This document shows positions 42,779 to 49,175 of a stretch of DNA of 49,176 nt, piece after piece. Location: positions 1 to 49,176 of IMG/VR virus record IMGVR_UViG_3300018080_002664; one strand, written 5' to 3'. A model generated the notes under the pieces. The model was not told the DNA's origin and did no database searches. It was given only the letters and a program-made list of their open reading frames with translations. The position numbers and the translations under genes are program-made. This DNA is from a virus. Each line of letters begins with the position of its first letter. Positions within the stretch are counted from its first letter, which is position 1.

Positions 42779-43319
42779 AAGCCTCCCTTTTCCATTTATG
42801 ATATCTTTTCATTAATTCTTCAAATTTAACTGGACGAAAATCCCATACATCCACTCCTACATTGATAGCATCGGTAAAACCAAAATGTGTTTTAATTCTT
42901 TTTATTGCCCATCTATTATGAACATGACCTACAAAATTTATTTTGTAATTAGGGTCTACATGTATGGGATTATGAACTAAATTTATTCTTTTTCTGCCAT
43001 ACCCTATAGTTAATTTTTCTGTTATTGTTTTTAATGAATTATTTCGGTCATGGTTACCTTTTATAAAAATAATTTTACCATTAAGTTTTGATTCGTATTC
43101 TTTGGCTTTAGTAGTAGTGCCTTCTCCTTTTTTAACCCCTTTAGAATTCCGAAAACAAAAATCCCCAATATGAAACACAATATCATCCTGCTTTACTCTT
43201 TCATTCCATCTACAGATAATTTCCGAGTTCATATGCTCTACATCCTTGAAGGGACGTGAGCAATAATGAATTATATTCTCGTGACCCAAATGCAAATCGG
43301 AAGTAAAAAAATAATTCAT
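42738..43319 (-). CDS. calcineurin-like metallophosphoesterase
   Basis: 193 residues with the full motif set: DLHLGH (8-13), GDF, GNHD and GHVHNRW, which bind two metal ions. This compact form hydrolyses phosphodiesters or phosphomonoesters and is frequent in phages. It lies in the early-type region and overlaps small genes on both sides. Substrate unknown; nucleotide turnover is plausible. Confidence 0.85.
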   Translation of the reverse strand: MNYFFTSDLHLGHENIIHYCSRPFKDVEHMNSEIICRWNERVKQDDIVFHIGDFCFRNSKGVKKGEGTTTKAKEYESKLNGKIIFIKGNHDRNNSLKTITEKLTIGYGRKRINLVHNPIHVDPNYKINFVGHVHNRWAIKRIKTHFGFTDAINVGVDVWDFRPVKFEELMKRYHKWKREAYGRSSNKYKKRKK

Positions 43320-43486
43320 ACTTTTTTCTCTCCATAATTATAAAGATAAGTATCTCCATAAGTAAAAGTAATTTCACAATTTTCTTTACGTTCTTTATGC
43401 CTAACTCGATGTCTAGCTATACCTAAGTAATGAAAAGCTTTCTTACAGGTATGACAATAGCAAGTTTTAAGTCTAATTATTTTCAT
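43316..43486 (-). CDS. 56-residue C2H2-type zinc-finger protein
   Basis: CHTCKKAFHYLGIARHRVRH gives C-x2-C-x11-H-x3-H, close to a classical C2H2 finger, with basic residues in the recognition helix. The stop overlaps the phosphoesterase start. Such a small protein could bind DNA or RNA as a regulator. Confidence 0.6.
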   Translation of the reverse strand: MKIIRLKTCYCHTCKKAFHYLGIARHRVRHKERKENCEITFTYGDTYLYNYGEKKV

Positions 43487-43494
43487 TTTGAATT

Positions 43495-43623
43495 TTATTC
43501 CTCATGTTCTTTCGCTACAATTTTTAATATACAATAAATACTACTGTCTTCATTATGAATAATAATATTGCTACCTACTTCTCCTTTTTTAATAGCTTTA
43601 AGAATAGCTGTTTGTTTGTCCAT
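43495..43623 (-). CDS. 42-residue protein, conserved-looking
   Basis: MDKQTAILKAIKKGEVGSNI followed by HNEDSSIYCILKI: a short helix and a beta-hairpin. Its placement, 3 nt after the upstream gene with AAAGGA before the ATG, supports a real gene. No function assigned. Confidence 0.5.
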   Translation of the reverse strand: MDKQTAILKAIKKGEVGSNIIIHNEDSSIYCILKIVAKEHEE

Positions 43624-43625
43624 TA

Positions 43626-44204
43626 TTATTTTTCCTTTAATAAATTATTTAAATAAAATTTAGCACACTCATAAGCTTCTTCATGGCTATCCCATTTTTG
43701 TTTACGCTTCCAAACAACATCTTGATTTCCTATCTTGGCATAATAATGAATTCCATTATTCCATTTTATTATTCGAATATCTTTCTCAGACGTTATAGGA
43801 AAAATTAACTCTTTTCTTTCTATTTCATTCAAAATTTCAAAACTATTATCTATATTTCTAAAAGCGTTATTAGGACTAACCACAAATCTACCTTCTCTTA
43901 AAAATATATTAAAATATCCTTTCATCATATCCGAAAGTAAAAAACAATCATCTACAACAGTTTTTCTTTCTTTTTGACAATAAGACAAGAGGAGTTCTAT
44001 TGTTATCATATCTCCATCTGTTAAATGTCCAAATCTAGTTTTATTCATATTTTTAAGTTTCCAATATTTTTCTACTAGCCCTTTACTTCTAAGATTTATA
44101 AATCTATAAAAAGAATTGGGATTGTCTATGAGTAAATACCATTGTTCATTTAATTTATCTATTTTTGGGTGTATTTTATGTCTGGCATATATAAATTTAA
44201 ACAT
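43626..44204 (-). CDS. 192-residue protein, unrecognised
   Basis: Helical first part, then FNIFLREGRFVVSPNNAFRN, and a C-terminal module IRIIKWNNGIHYYAKIGNQD with KWDSHEEAYECAKFYL, which resembles AP2-like or DUF2188-type strand-strand-helix units that sometimes bind DNA. Overlaps the next upstream ORF by 8 nt. Function unknown. Confidence 0.5.
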   Translation of the reverse strand: MFKFIYARHKIHPKIDKLNEQWYLLIDNPNSFYRFINLRSKGLVEKYWKLKNMNKTRFGHLTDGDMITIELLLSYCQKERKTVVDDCFLLSDMMKGYFNIFLREGRFVVSPNNAFRNIDNSFEILNEIERKELIFPITSEKDIRIIKWNNGIHYYAKIGNQDVVWKRKQKWDSHEEAYECAKFYLNNLLKEK

Positions 44205-44412
44205 GTTTATTTTTTCTCAGTTTTTTATGTATTTTAGATACTTTTGTGACTAGTCCTAGCTTCCATATTTCCATAGCTTCTGTTGCGTCGTAACCAAATT
44301 CAGCACAATCTTTATATATTTCGTCAAGTAACAAATCCCATTTAGGGTCTTCTATCCAGCCTGGGATGTCATTAATGTTGCAATTATCTGGTAAATCGTT
44401 AAAAGATTTCAT
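44197..44412 (-). CDS. 71-residue acidic protein
   Basis: Acidic N-terminus (DLPDNCNINDIPGWIEDPKW) and a basic helical end (KVSKIHKKLRKNKHV). Good AAAGGAG site. Unknown. Confidence 0.5.
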   Translation of the reverse strand: MKSFNDLPDNCNINDIPGWIEDPKWDLLLDEIYKDCAEFGYDATEAMEIWKLGLVTKVSKIHKKLRKNKHV

Positions 44413-44595
44413 TTATTTCTCCTTTAAATATTCTAACTGTTGGATTTCTTTTATTCTTGTATAATATATATCATGTTTCAATTTCCAAAAATACCTATCT
44501 ATGTCAGATAACTCCAAAGGAGAATCTGTAATTCCAGATACCGAATGTATAATATTACTTTCTTCATCTATATATTCTAATTTAAGTATTTTCAT
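44413..44595 (-). CDS. 60-residue protein, unrecognised
   Basis: Short protein starting MKILKLEYIDEESNIIHSV, preceded by AAGGAAAG and abutting the next gene. No domain recognised. Confidence 0.45.
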   Translation of the reverse strand: MKILKLEYIDEESNIIHSVSGITDSPLELSDIDRYFWKLKHDIYYTRIKEIQQLEYLKEK

Positions 44596-44815
44596 TTATA
44601 CTTTCCTTGTAATTTAGAACTATAAAATTACAAAATATACTTATAACAACACATAATCTAATTATTCCTAAATATACAGGTACAGTAAATAAACAATAAT
44701 TCCATGCAATAAAAGAAAGTAAACCTATTGATATATAGATTGTTAAGAAAACCATAAAAAATATTATTATAAAATTATAGAAAAATTTAAAAATATAATT
44801 AAAAATTTTATTCAT
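44582..44815 (-). CDS. two-span small membrane protein
   Basis: 77 residues with two hydrophobic helices (FYNFIIIFFMVFLTIYISIG; and CVVISIFCNFIVL). The ATG at 44815 has AAGGA 5 nt upstream; an in-frame ATG at 44839 overlaps the previous gene. Possible holin or superinfection-exclusion membrane protein; not established. Confidence 0.5.
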   Translation of the reverse strand: MNKIFNYIFKFFYNFIIIFFMVFLTIYISIGLLSFIAWNYCLFTVPVYLGIIRLCVVISIFCNFIVLNYKESINENT

Positions 44816-44828
44816 TTCAGTCCTTAGT

Positions 44829-45113
44829 TTAGTTTTCATTTATTCCACATTCTTTACACATATCCCAAAGTAAACCTATTAGGAAGGGAGCTTCTTCTCC
44901 TTTTTTCTTACTTATTTTTCCAGTTTTAACATCCCTCATTTCTGCATTTATATTTATATCCCAATCTCCTTTTTCTAAATAAGAACAATATCCATTTTCT
45001 TGTTCTGGTTTATCTTTTCTTAAAGACCAATAAGGACATGCTTTTATTTTACCATTTTTTAAACGAGTATAACAATAACATCCTTTGGGAATTAAAGATT
45101 TATCTTTTTTCAT
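44829..45113 (-). CDS. cysteine-rich conserved phage protein
   Basis: 94 residues: GCYCYTRLKNGKIKACPYW, then NGYCSYLEKGDW and a terminal LLWDMCKECGINEN. This pattern recurs in small phage proteins of unknown role and probably forms a zinc or iron-sulfur site. AGGAGG precedes the start. Confidence 0.6.
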   Translation of the reverse strand: MKKDKSLIPKGCYCYTRLKNGKIKACPYWSLRKDKPEQENGYCSYLEKGDWDININAEMRDVKTGKISKKKGEEAPFLIGLLWDMCKECGINEN

Positions 45114-45280
45114 ATCTGCCTCCTATTTTTTAACTCTTCTTCTGAAAATTCTCCTAAAAATTTTTTATCTATAAATATTTTCACGTTCCTGTTATTAGGA
45201 TTTTTAAAGATAGTTATTCTTTTTCTCGCTTTAATTATTTTATTATAAAATTCAATTACATCTTTATGAGCTTGTCTCAT
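45110..45280 (-). CDS. 56-residue basic protein
   Basis: Start placed at 45280, just after the upstream stop, where GTGGGAAAAG lies ahead; a longer frame to 45328 would overlap the preceding gene. Helix then beta-hairpin (RKRITIFKNPNNRNVKIFI). Unknown. Confidence 0.45.
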   Translation of the reverse strand: MRQAHKDVIEFYNKIIKARKRITIFKNPNNRNVKIFIDKKFLGEFSEEELKNRRQI

Positions 45281-45281
45281 T

Positions 45282-45452
45282 TTACTTTTCCCACCACGTT
45301 TTACATTTTCTACAAAAATAACCTTCATATGGAAAATATAGGTCTTTATACCAATACTTAAATCTATGAAACCAATTACAGATAGACCAGAATTTTGGTC
45401 TCTTATTTTTCCATTCTGAATTTGGGTCTTTTATTTTATGCCATTTAACCAT
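45282..45452 (-). CDS. 56-residue Trp/Tyr-rich zinc-knuckle protein
   Basis: Starts MVKWHKIKDP with AGGA 7 nt upstream; the longer frame from 45500 lacks a site. Rich in aromatic residues and ends FCRKCKTWWEK with one CxxC. Unknown function. Confidence 0.45.
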   Translation of the reverse strand: MVKWHKIKDPNSEWKNKRPKFWSICNWFHRFKYWYKDLYFPYEGYFCRKCKTWWEK

Positions 45453-45518
45453 TTTTATTCCTATATTTGAACGGAGGGAGAAATATCTTCTCCCTCTCAT
45501 TCGGGGGTTGGTGATAAA

Positions 45519-45674
45519 TTATCCTTTTATATAATGACCTACTATAACCGTACCTAGCCCTAAAACTGCCAAGATAGCTACAACAGGATTTATCTTTGAT
45601 ACAAAAATAAGACTTACCACTATTCCTAAAACTCCTGAACCCTGAACTATCATTCCTATTTCTTTTCTATTCAT
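45519..45674 (-). CDS. 51-residue two-helix membrane protein, holin candidate
   Basis: TAAGGAGGATAAT precedes the ATG, and promoter P2 lies 40-65 nt upstream, so it is the first gene of that transcript. Two hydrophobic helices (VQGSGVLGIVVSLIFV and VVAILAVLGLGTVIVG) with a short turn fit a class II-type small holin, though other membrane roles are open. No endolysin is adjacent. Confidence 0.55.
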   Translation of the reverse strand: MNRKEIGMIVQGSGVLGIVVSLIFVSKINPVVAILAVLGLGTVIVGHYIKG

Positions 45675-45712
45675 ATTATCCTCCTTATTAATTTTCTTCT
45701 TTTATACTTATA

Positions 45713-45741
45713 ATTATACCATACTTTAAGCTAGGTGTCAA
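45713..45741 (-). promoter_or_regulatory. perfect consensus sigma-70 promoter P2
   Basis: Minus strand TTGACA, 17 nt, TATAAT, with TGG before the -10. Context AAAACCTTGACAC matches promoters P1 and P3. It lies just after the tRNA and starts the second early block. Confidence 0.9.
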
Positions 45742-45763
45742 GGTTTTAATGTTACTTTTTTTA

Positions 45764-45839
45764 TGGTTGTGGGAATTGGATTTGAACCAATACTTCTAGA
45801 GTCAAAGTCTAACGTGCTACCAGATTACACCATCCCACA
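45764..45839 (-). tRNA. tRNA-Gln (anticodon TTG)
   Basis: A complete 76-nt cloverleaf. Acceptor TGTGGGA pairs with TCCCACA. The D-arm is GGTG/GCAC. The anticodon stem TTAGA/TCTAG has loop CTTTGAC, anticodon TTG. The T-arm is ATTGG/CCAAT. Discriminator A and CCA are encoded. It reads CAA codons, the favoured glutamine codon in this AT-rich genome. Confidence 0.93.
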
Positions 45840-45854
45840 TGGAAATGGATATAT

Positions 45855-46766
45855 TTATCCATTATATCTTTGAATAAAGTCAACCAAACTTTTTACAGGC
45901 TCTCCTGTAGCTTTCTGTTTTTCTTCATCGAAAGTAGAATAAGCAATATCTAAATGAATCCATTTGTTAAGATTAGGAACAAATTGTTTTATAAACATAG
46001 CTCCCATAGTAGCACCTGGTTTTGTTTTTTCCCAATTTTTTATTTTTTTCGTCTTAAACTTTTTTTGTAAATAATCCCAAAGAGGTAATCTCCAAGCTAA
46101 TTCTTTTACAGAATCGGCACTATCTAAATATTTTTGTGCTAATTTGTTATTTGGAGAAAAAACTCCAGTTGCTTTATCTCCTATAGCATATCCAACCATT
46201 CCTGTTAAGGTAGCAATAGTAAAAATAACATTGTCTTTATAATTCTCCAAATTGGATAAAGCCTCTGCTAAAATTAATCTACCTTCCGCATCTGTGTCTG
46301 TAATCTCAACTATTTTATCTTTTATTTTTAGATAATCTCCAGGAATAATTTTATTATTATGTATAAAATTAGTACTTACAGGACAATAAGCAATTACATT
46401 CTCTTTTTTCAATTCATTCTTAAAATAAGAAGCAACTGCAAAAGAAGTAGCTAATCCTGACATGTCAATTTTCATATCTGCCATTTTATCTTTTAGATTG
46501 TAGCCCCCTGCGTCAAAAAGAATCCCTTTTCCTACTAAAACAATATCTGACCTTTTAATTGCTTTATGAGTAGAAACTATTTTACAATTTTTATGATATC
46601 CTCCCATTAACTGAATAGCTCCAGTTTTAGAAGTGTCATATTCAAAAACCTCACATTTGAATTCTTTTTTCAAAATAGATATATAATTATCTAAATTAAA
46701 TTTATTGTAAGGATAATCTATTAGCTTTTTACATTTTTTTATATATTTCTGTAAATTTTTACTCAT
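45855..46766 (-). CDS. M17 leucyl aminopeptidase, catalytic domain only
   Basis: 303 residues. M17 aminopeptidases remove N-terminal residues using two metal ions. All key residues are visible: VGKGILFDAGG (K80, D85), K92, MKIDMSG (D101), NKIIPGD, and TDTDAEGRLILAEAL (D159, E161, R163), with the family's late NLNKWIHLDIA segment. The N-terminal non-catalytic domain of PepA (about 170 residues) is missing. GGGGGGAAG stands before the ATG. Unusual in a phage; possible roles are amino-acid recycling or maturation of a protein. Confidence 0.88.
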   Translation of the reverse strand: MSKNLQKYIKKCKKLIDYPYNKFNLDNYISILKKEFKCEVFEYDTSKTGAIQLMGGYHKNCKIVSTHKAIKRSDIVLVGKGILFDAGGYNLKDKMADMKIDMSGLATSFAVASYFKNELKKENVIAYCPVSTNFIHNNKIIPGDYLKIKDKIVEITDTDAEGRLILAEALSNLENYKDNVIFTIATLTGMVGYAIGDKATGVFSPNNKLAQKYLDSADSVKELAWRLPLWDYLQKKFKTKKIKNWEKTKPGATMGAMFIKQFVPNLNKWIHLDIAYSTFDEEKQKATGEPVKSLVDFIQRYNG

Positions 46767-46779
46767 CTTCCCCCCTTAG

Positions 46780-46913
46780 TCATTTGTTACCTCGCTTAAT
46801 TTCTTGAGTTAATGCTTTAATGCTTAATCTTATACATTCGTGCATATCTTCTAAATTTGGGTCAATGTATCTCTTGAGTTGTTTTAATTTTTTTTAGCCT
46901 CTTTATTTGTCAT
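46780..46913 (-). pseudogene. small ORF split at an A8 run: frameshift or slippage
   Basis: From ATG 46913 the frame stops after nine codons (MTNKEAKKN). A -1 shift at the AAAAAAAAT run opens it to 46780, giving about 44 residues ending in DMHECIRLSIKALTQEIK, which looks like a normal small helical phage protein. A AAA AAT fits a -1 slippery heptamer, so this may be programmed frameshifting, a real mutation or a homopolymer sequencing error. Confidence 0.55.
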
Positions 46914-46923
46914 ATCACACCCC

Positions 46924-47070
46924 CTATTTTAGCAACGTTTTTACTTCTTCTATTGTTTTGCATTTATCCACCATAGCTCTTAGCTCGGATAATGGCATAT
47001 CTGCGTCACATTTTGTGCCACAACAATCAGCACTAAAATCCTCTAACACTTTTCTAGCAGTTTTACTCAT
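46924..47070 (-). CDS. 48-residue cysteine-containing helical protein
   Basis: Start at 47070 has AAGGAG 6 nt upstream; the longer frame from 47157 overlaps another gene. Contains DCCGTKCDADMPLSELRAMV and a helical end (TIEEVKTLLK). Possible metal site; unknown. Confidence 0.5.
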   Translation of the reverse strand: MSKTARKVLEDFSADCCGTKCDADMPLSELRAMVDKCKTIEEVKTLLK

Positions 47071-47191
47071 CAAACTCTCCTTCTGGGTTAAAAGCCCACT
47101 CACCACAGCGTAAACAACGTGCATTAGAAAAACAGCCCTTTGGATAATGATGCCCAAACAACTTACATACTATTTTTAATAGCTTACTCAT
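47063..47191 (-). CDS. 42-residue zinc-type mini-protein
   Basis: MSKLLKIVCKLFGHHYPKGC, then CLRCGEWAF: Cys and His residues fit a zinc site. AAGGGGGG precedes the ATG. Overlaps genes on both sides by 8 nt. Confidence 0.5.
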   Translation of the reverse strand: MSKLLKIVCKLFGHHYPKGCFSNARCLRCGEWAFNPEGEFDE

Positions 47192-47603
47192 CTTCCCCCC
47201 TTAGATATTTGCAGATGGCTTTGGCTATTCTATTTCTTGCTTTAAAGTGCAAAGTTACCTTATTCTCTCCTCTAACACCATTTTCAGGGATGAAATCTTT
47301 AAATTTAATAGTCTTTATAAGGTCTGTAAGCTTCCCAACATCAACTCTGTCTTTGAGAGCTTTTAGCTCTTTTTCTACACAATCTCTACAAATCTTACCG
47401 CTCGGGCAACCTCTATTACATCTAGGGCATAACCATACACCAAACTTCATTTCACAAGCTTTCTTCAACTCCTCGTTCTCCTTGCGAAGTTCGTCATTTT
47501 CTTTTAATCTGTAGTCTAAATTTTCCATAGCAAAGTCTTTAAACTTACGAAGTTCTTTGAGTTCTTTTAACACAATTAATATCGGTTTCTCTTGCTCGTT
47601 CAT
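47184..47603 (-). CDS. coiled-coil zinc-finger protein
   Basis: 139 residues. Residues 15-50 form a coiled coil (DELRKENEELKKACEMKFG), then CPRCNRGCPSGKICRDC makes a zinc site, followed by a mixed domain. Dimeric zinc-binding layout suggests a regulator or DNA-binding early protein. AAGGAGG precedes the start. Unknown function. Confidence 0.6.
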   Translation of the reverse strand: MNEQEKPILIVLKELKELRKFKDFAMENLDYRLKENDELRKENEELKKACEMKFGVWLCPRCNRGCPSGKICRDCVEKELKALKDRVDVGKLTDLIKTIKFKDFIPENGVRGENKVTLHFKARNRIAKAICKYLRGEDE

Positions 47604-47768
47604 TTATGCCTCCTTAACCCAAAACTTGTACCACTTGCGTTTGTATTTTTTACATTGAGAAGTGATTGCCTTTCTACCCTTCCCAGAATAATAAGCACTA
47701 TGGTAAGCACAAAAATATTTCCGAGGTATACTCCAAGATAACCATTTACAATTCTTACAATGCCTCAT
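47604..47768 (-). CDS. 54-residue cysteine- and aromatic-rich protein
   Basis: CKNCKWLSW, CAYH and a later Cys form a possible zinc site; rich in Lys and aromatic residues. AAGGAGG lies upstream. A 12-residue micro-ORF with CKKC (47765-47803) precedes it and overlaps its start; its reality is doubtful. Confidence 0.5.
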   Translation of the reverse strand: MRHCKNCKWLSWSIPRKYFCAYHSAYYSGKGRKAITSQCKKYKRKWYKFWVKEA

Positions 47769-47831
47769 TTACCCCTCCTTGTGCATTTTTTGCACTTACT
47801 CATTTAATATAACTTTAATGTTCTTCGCATG

Positions 47832-48035
47832 TTATTCGCAACCTATCCCACAACCATCATGCCAAGCCTCTAACCATTTGTTTTTATCTTTAACACCTTT
47901 TGGTATATGCTTAAAATCTTCTTTCTCTGAGTGTTTCCCAAATCCCCAAGATTCATCACCGAAAGCATGGTTATATCCTTGCCAAAATGCCTCTCTGTAA
48001 ATCCCCTTATAAGGTATATTTTTTATGACAGCCAT
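47832..48035 (-). CDS. RMF/CrpP-like small protein
   Basis: 67 residues, the first gene after promoter P1. The spacing of FWQGYNHAFGD, a P-containing middle and WLEAWHDGCGIG resembles ribosome modulation factor and CrpP-like proteins (GY...A...P...W..GW..G). RMF dimerises ribosomes; phage relatives have no known role. GAAGGAGGGG stands before the ATG. The similarity is by eye only. Confidence 0.5.
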   Translation of the reverse strand: MAVIKNIPYKGIYREAFWQGYNHAFGDESWGFGKHSEKEDFKHIPKGVKDKNKWLEAWHDGCGIGCE

Positions 48036-48147
48036 ACTCCCCTCCTTCGTTTATATTACAATCGTAAACCGTTTAGGTTACACTAACTATTGTCAATTAT
48101 TGTAAAGCTGTTGGGTAAGTTATTGTAAACGCTTTGTAAATATGGTT

Positions 48148-48263
48148 GCCCTGCTTTCACTATGTAGGATTTTACTGTAACTTTGTTCCTACGCATTACT
48201 ACACTCGGAGAATGTCACATTCCGACTGTTACAGACAGTTGCATTAATCGCTACTCACAGGGC
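48148..48263 (-). ncRNA. structured RNA candidate in the P1 leader
   Basis: About 116 nt of minus-strand RNA closed by GCCCTG/CAGGGC and containing three hairpins: ACTGT/ACAGT (48225-48239), CGGAATG/CATTCTCCG (48206-48224) and GTAGGA/TCCTAC (48164-48192), the last with an inner TTAC/GTAA pair. GC content is visibly higher than in the surroundings, as in structured RNAs of AT-rich genomes. It starts about 12 nt after the predicted P1 start. It could be a riboswitch-like leader or a small RNA. No known family recognised. Confidence 0.5.
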
Positions 48264-48281
48264 GTTAAGCTAGTCATTAAA

Positions 48282-48310
48282 AGTATATCATATTAATACG
48301 TTCGTGTCAA
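48282..48310 (-). promoter_or_regulatory. consensus sigma-70 promoter P1
   Basis: Minus strand TTGACA, 17 nt, TATACT with TGA before the -10. The context GTAACCTTGACACGAA matches P3 over the -35 region. Starts the first minus-strand block; transcription would begin near 48275 and give a leader of about 240 nt. Confidence 0.87.
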
Positions 48311-48330
48311 GGTTACCTTACCTATTTTTT

Positions 48331-48405
48331 TCACTCCCACACCGCTCCATTCCATTCCGCCACAAAACCTTCAACCTCTCTTTTTATTACCCAACGTCTT
48401 GCCAA
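48331..48405 (-). CDS. possible 24-residue ORF upstream of P1
   Basis: AAGGGG lies 6 nt before a TTG start, and the frame encodes a balanced peptide (ARRWVIKREVEGFVAEW). It lies upstream of P1, so another promoter would be required. Short and uncertain; included because codon content looks protein-like and the strand is G-rich here as on coding strands. Confidence 0.25.
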   Translation of the reverse strand: MARRWVIKREVEGFVAEWNGAVWE

Positions 48406-48470
48406 TTCCTACCCCTTGTTAGGTAATTATTGTAAACTATTGTAAAGTAACGTTTACTTTTATTGTAAAC

Positions 48471-48542
48471 CCCTATCGGGTATAATTTACTCTATTTAAC
48501 CCCTGTTACGCACCGTAAACGTCCGTTTTATACCCTATCGGG
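48471..48542. repeat. pair of CCCTATCGGG direct repeats
   Basis: CCCTATCGGG occurs at 48471-48480 and 48533-48542, each followed by an ATAAT element (TATAAT or ATAATG). They lie between the iterons and the 17-bp dyads and are 62 bp apart. Likely protein binding sites; no factor known. Confidence 0.5.
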
Positions 48543-48547
48543 ATAAT

Positions 48548-48585
48548 GTACTACGATATAGTACAATTGTACTAAAACATAGTAC
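48548..48585. promoter_or_regulatory. two tandem 17-bp operator-like dyads
   Basis: GTACTA-N5-TAGTAC occurs twice (48548-48564 and 48569-48585), separated by AATT, so the centres are 21 bp apart, two helical turns on the same face. Both arms are perfect in both copies. This is what a cooperative repressor or replication initiator site looks like. It lies between the divergent arms. Confidence 0.75.
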
Positions 48586-48670
48586 ACGTCGCTTAAAATA
48601 ATCAATATTTGCGACATACGACCCCATTTAACGTTATTTTACCTATTTATTAGATATAATTAACGAATTT

Positions 48671-48865
48671 ATGACTAATAATATATTCAGTAGTATTTAC
48701 GTATACGAGGGGAGATTCAAACGTCGTTTTAGCCCCCTGGAAGGGGCTATGAGGGCATTATTTAGGTATTTAGGAGATAAGGGTCGTTTTTGTGATATTT
48801 TCACAAATAAGGACGTTACAGGGGAGTTTTTGAACGGATTACGGAAGGGGACGAAAGGGGCGTAG
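48671..48865 (+). CDS. possible 64-residue ORF, weak support
   Basis: Open frame with a basic protein (GRFKRRFSPLEGAMRALFRY). There is no ribosome site before the ATG, though TATAAT lies at 48655-48660, too close to leave a normal leader. It covers a G-rich segment with hairpins, so the frame may be incidental. Confidence 0.25.
   Translation: MTNNIFSSIYVYEGRFKRRFSPLEGAMRALFRYLGDKGRFCDIFTNKDVTGEFLNGLRKGTKGA
48731..48748. other. hairpin AGCCCC/GGGGCT
   Basis: Six-bp perfect arms with a 6-nt loop in the G-rich right-end segment. No T-tract on either strand, so it is not a clear terminator. It may be part of the control region. Confidence 0.4.
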
Positions 48866-48887
48866 GAACGTGGGTTTGACGTGTTGA

Positions 48888-48906
48888 GGAGGCGGTTTGA
48901 GCCTCC
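48888..48906. other. hairpin GGAGGC/GCCTCC
   Basis: Six-bp perfect GC-rich arms with a 7-nt loop, no T-tract. The 330 bases around it are strongly G-over-C on the plus strand and no convincing gene was found from 48866 to 49154. Confidence 0.45.
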
Positions 48907-49108
48907 GAAATGGAAGGAACGGAAAAAGGGGGGTTTTACGGAAAAAGGAACGTTTTGGGGTGTAAACGTCTCGTTTTGGGTGTTTTTCGGTTGTTTTGGA
49001 CGTAAAAAAAGGTGACAGTAGGGGTTTATATAGGGTAAACGTTAAACTTTGCTAAAAGTGACCCTTGCTTATATTCTGCGTAAGTCATTGAGTATCAATA
49101 ACTATATT

Positions 49109-49133
49109 CGGTTATAATAATAAATTATAGCCG
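49109..49133. promoter_or_regulatory. 25-bp palindrome over a possible -10 box
   Basis: CGGTTATAAT and ATTATAGCCG are 10-bp arms (one G-U equivalent) around AATAA. The left arm holds TATAAT (49113-49118); TTGAGT lies 19 nt upstream, a poor but possible -35. This may be the promoter and operator of the plus-strand operon if the map is circular. Confidence 0.4.
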
Positions 49134-49136
49134 ATA

Positions 49137-49175
49137 ACCTATACAAAGGTATATATGGTCAAATTTTGTATAGGT
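49137..49175. repeat. 11-bp perfect inverted repeat at the window end
   Basis: ACCTATACAAA (49137-49147) and TTTGTATAGGT (49165-49175) are perfectly complementary with a 17-nt loop. The loop holds the ATG at 49155, and AAAGG spans stem and loop. In RNA this would form a hairpin over a translation start; in DNA it could be an operator. Confidence 0.6.

Larger units (their letters stand above)
48064..49040. repeat. GTAAAC iteron-like cluster
   Basis: Eight GTAAAC/GTTTAC hexamers, at 48064, 48125, 48432, 48452, 48465, 48515, 48962 and 49035. Five lie in TATTGTAAA[CG]-type or closely similar 10-mers (also TATTGTAAAG at 48098 and 48438). Base composition predicts fewer than one in this span. Dense short repeats in a noncoding AT-rich region are typical of replication origins or protein-binding control regions. 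Confidence 0.6.

Noticed and set aside
48671-49154. Terminator hairpins for plus-strand transcripts
   Set aside because: The stems at 48731 and 48888 have no T-tract on either strand, so they are listed only as hairpins.
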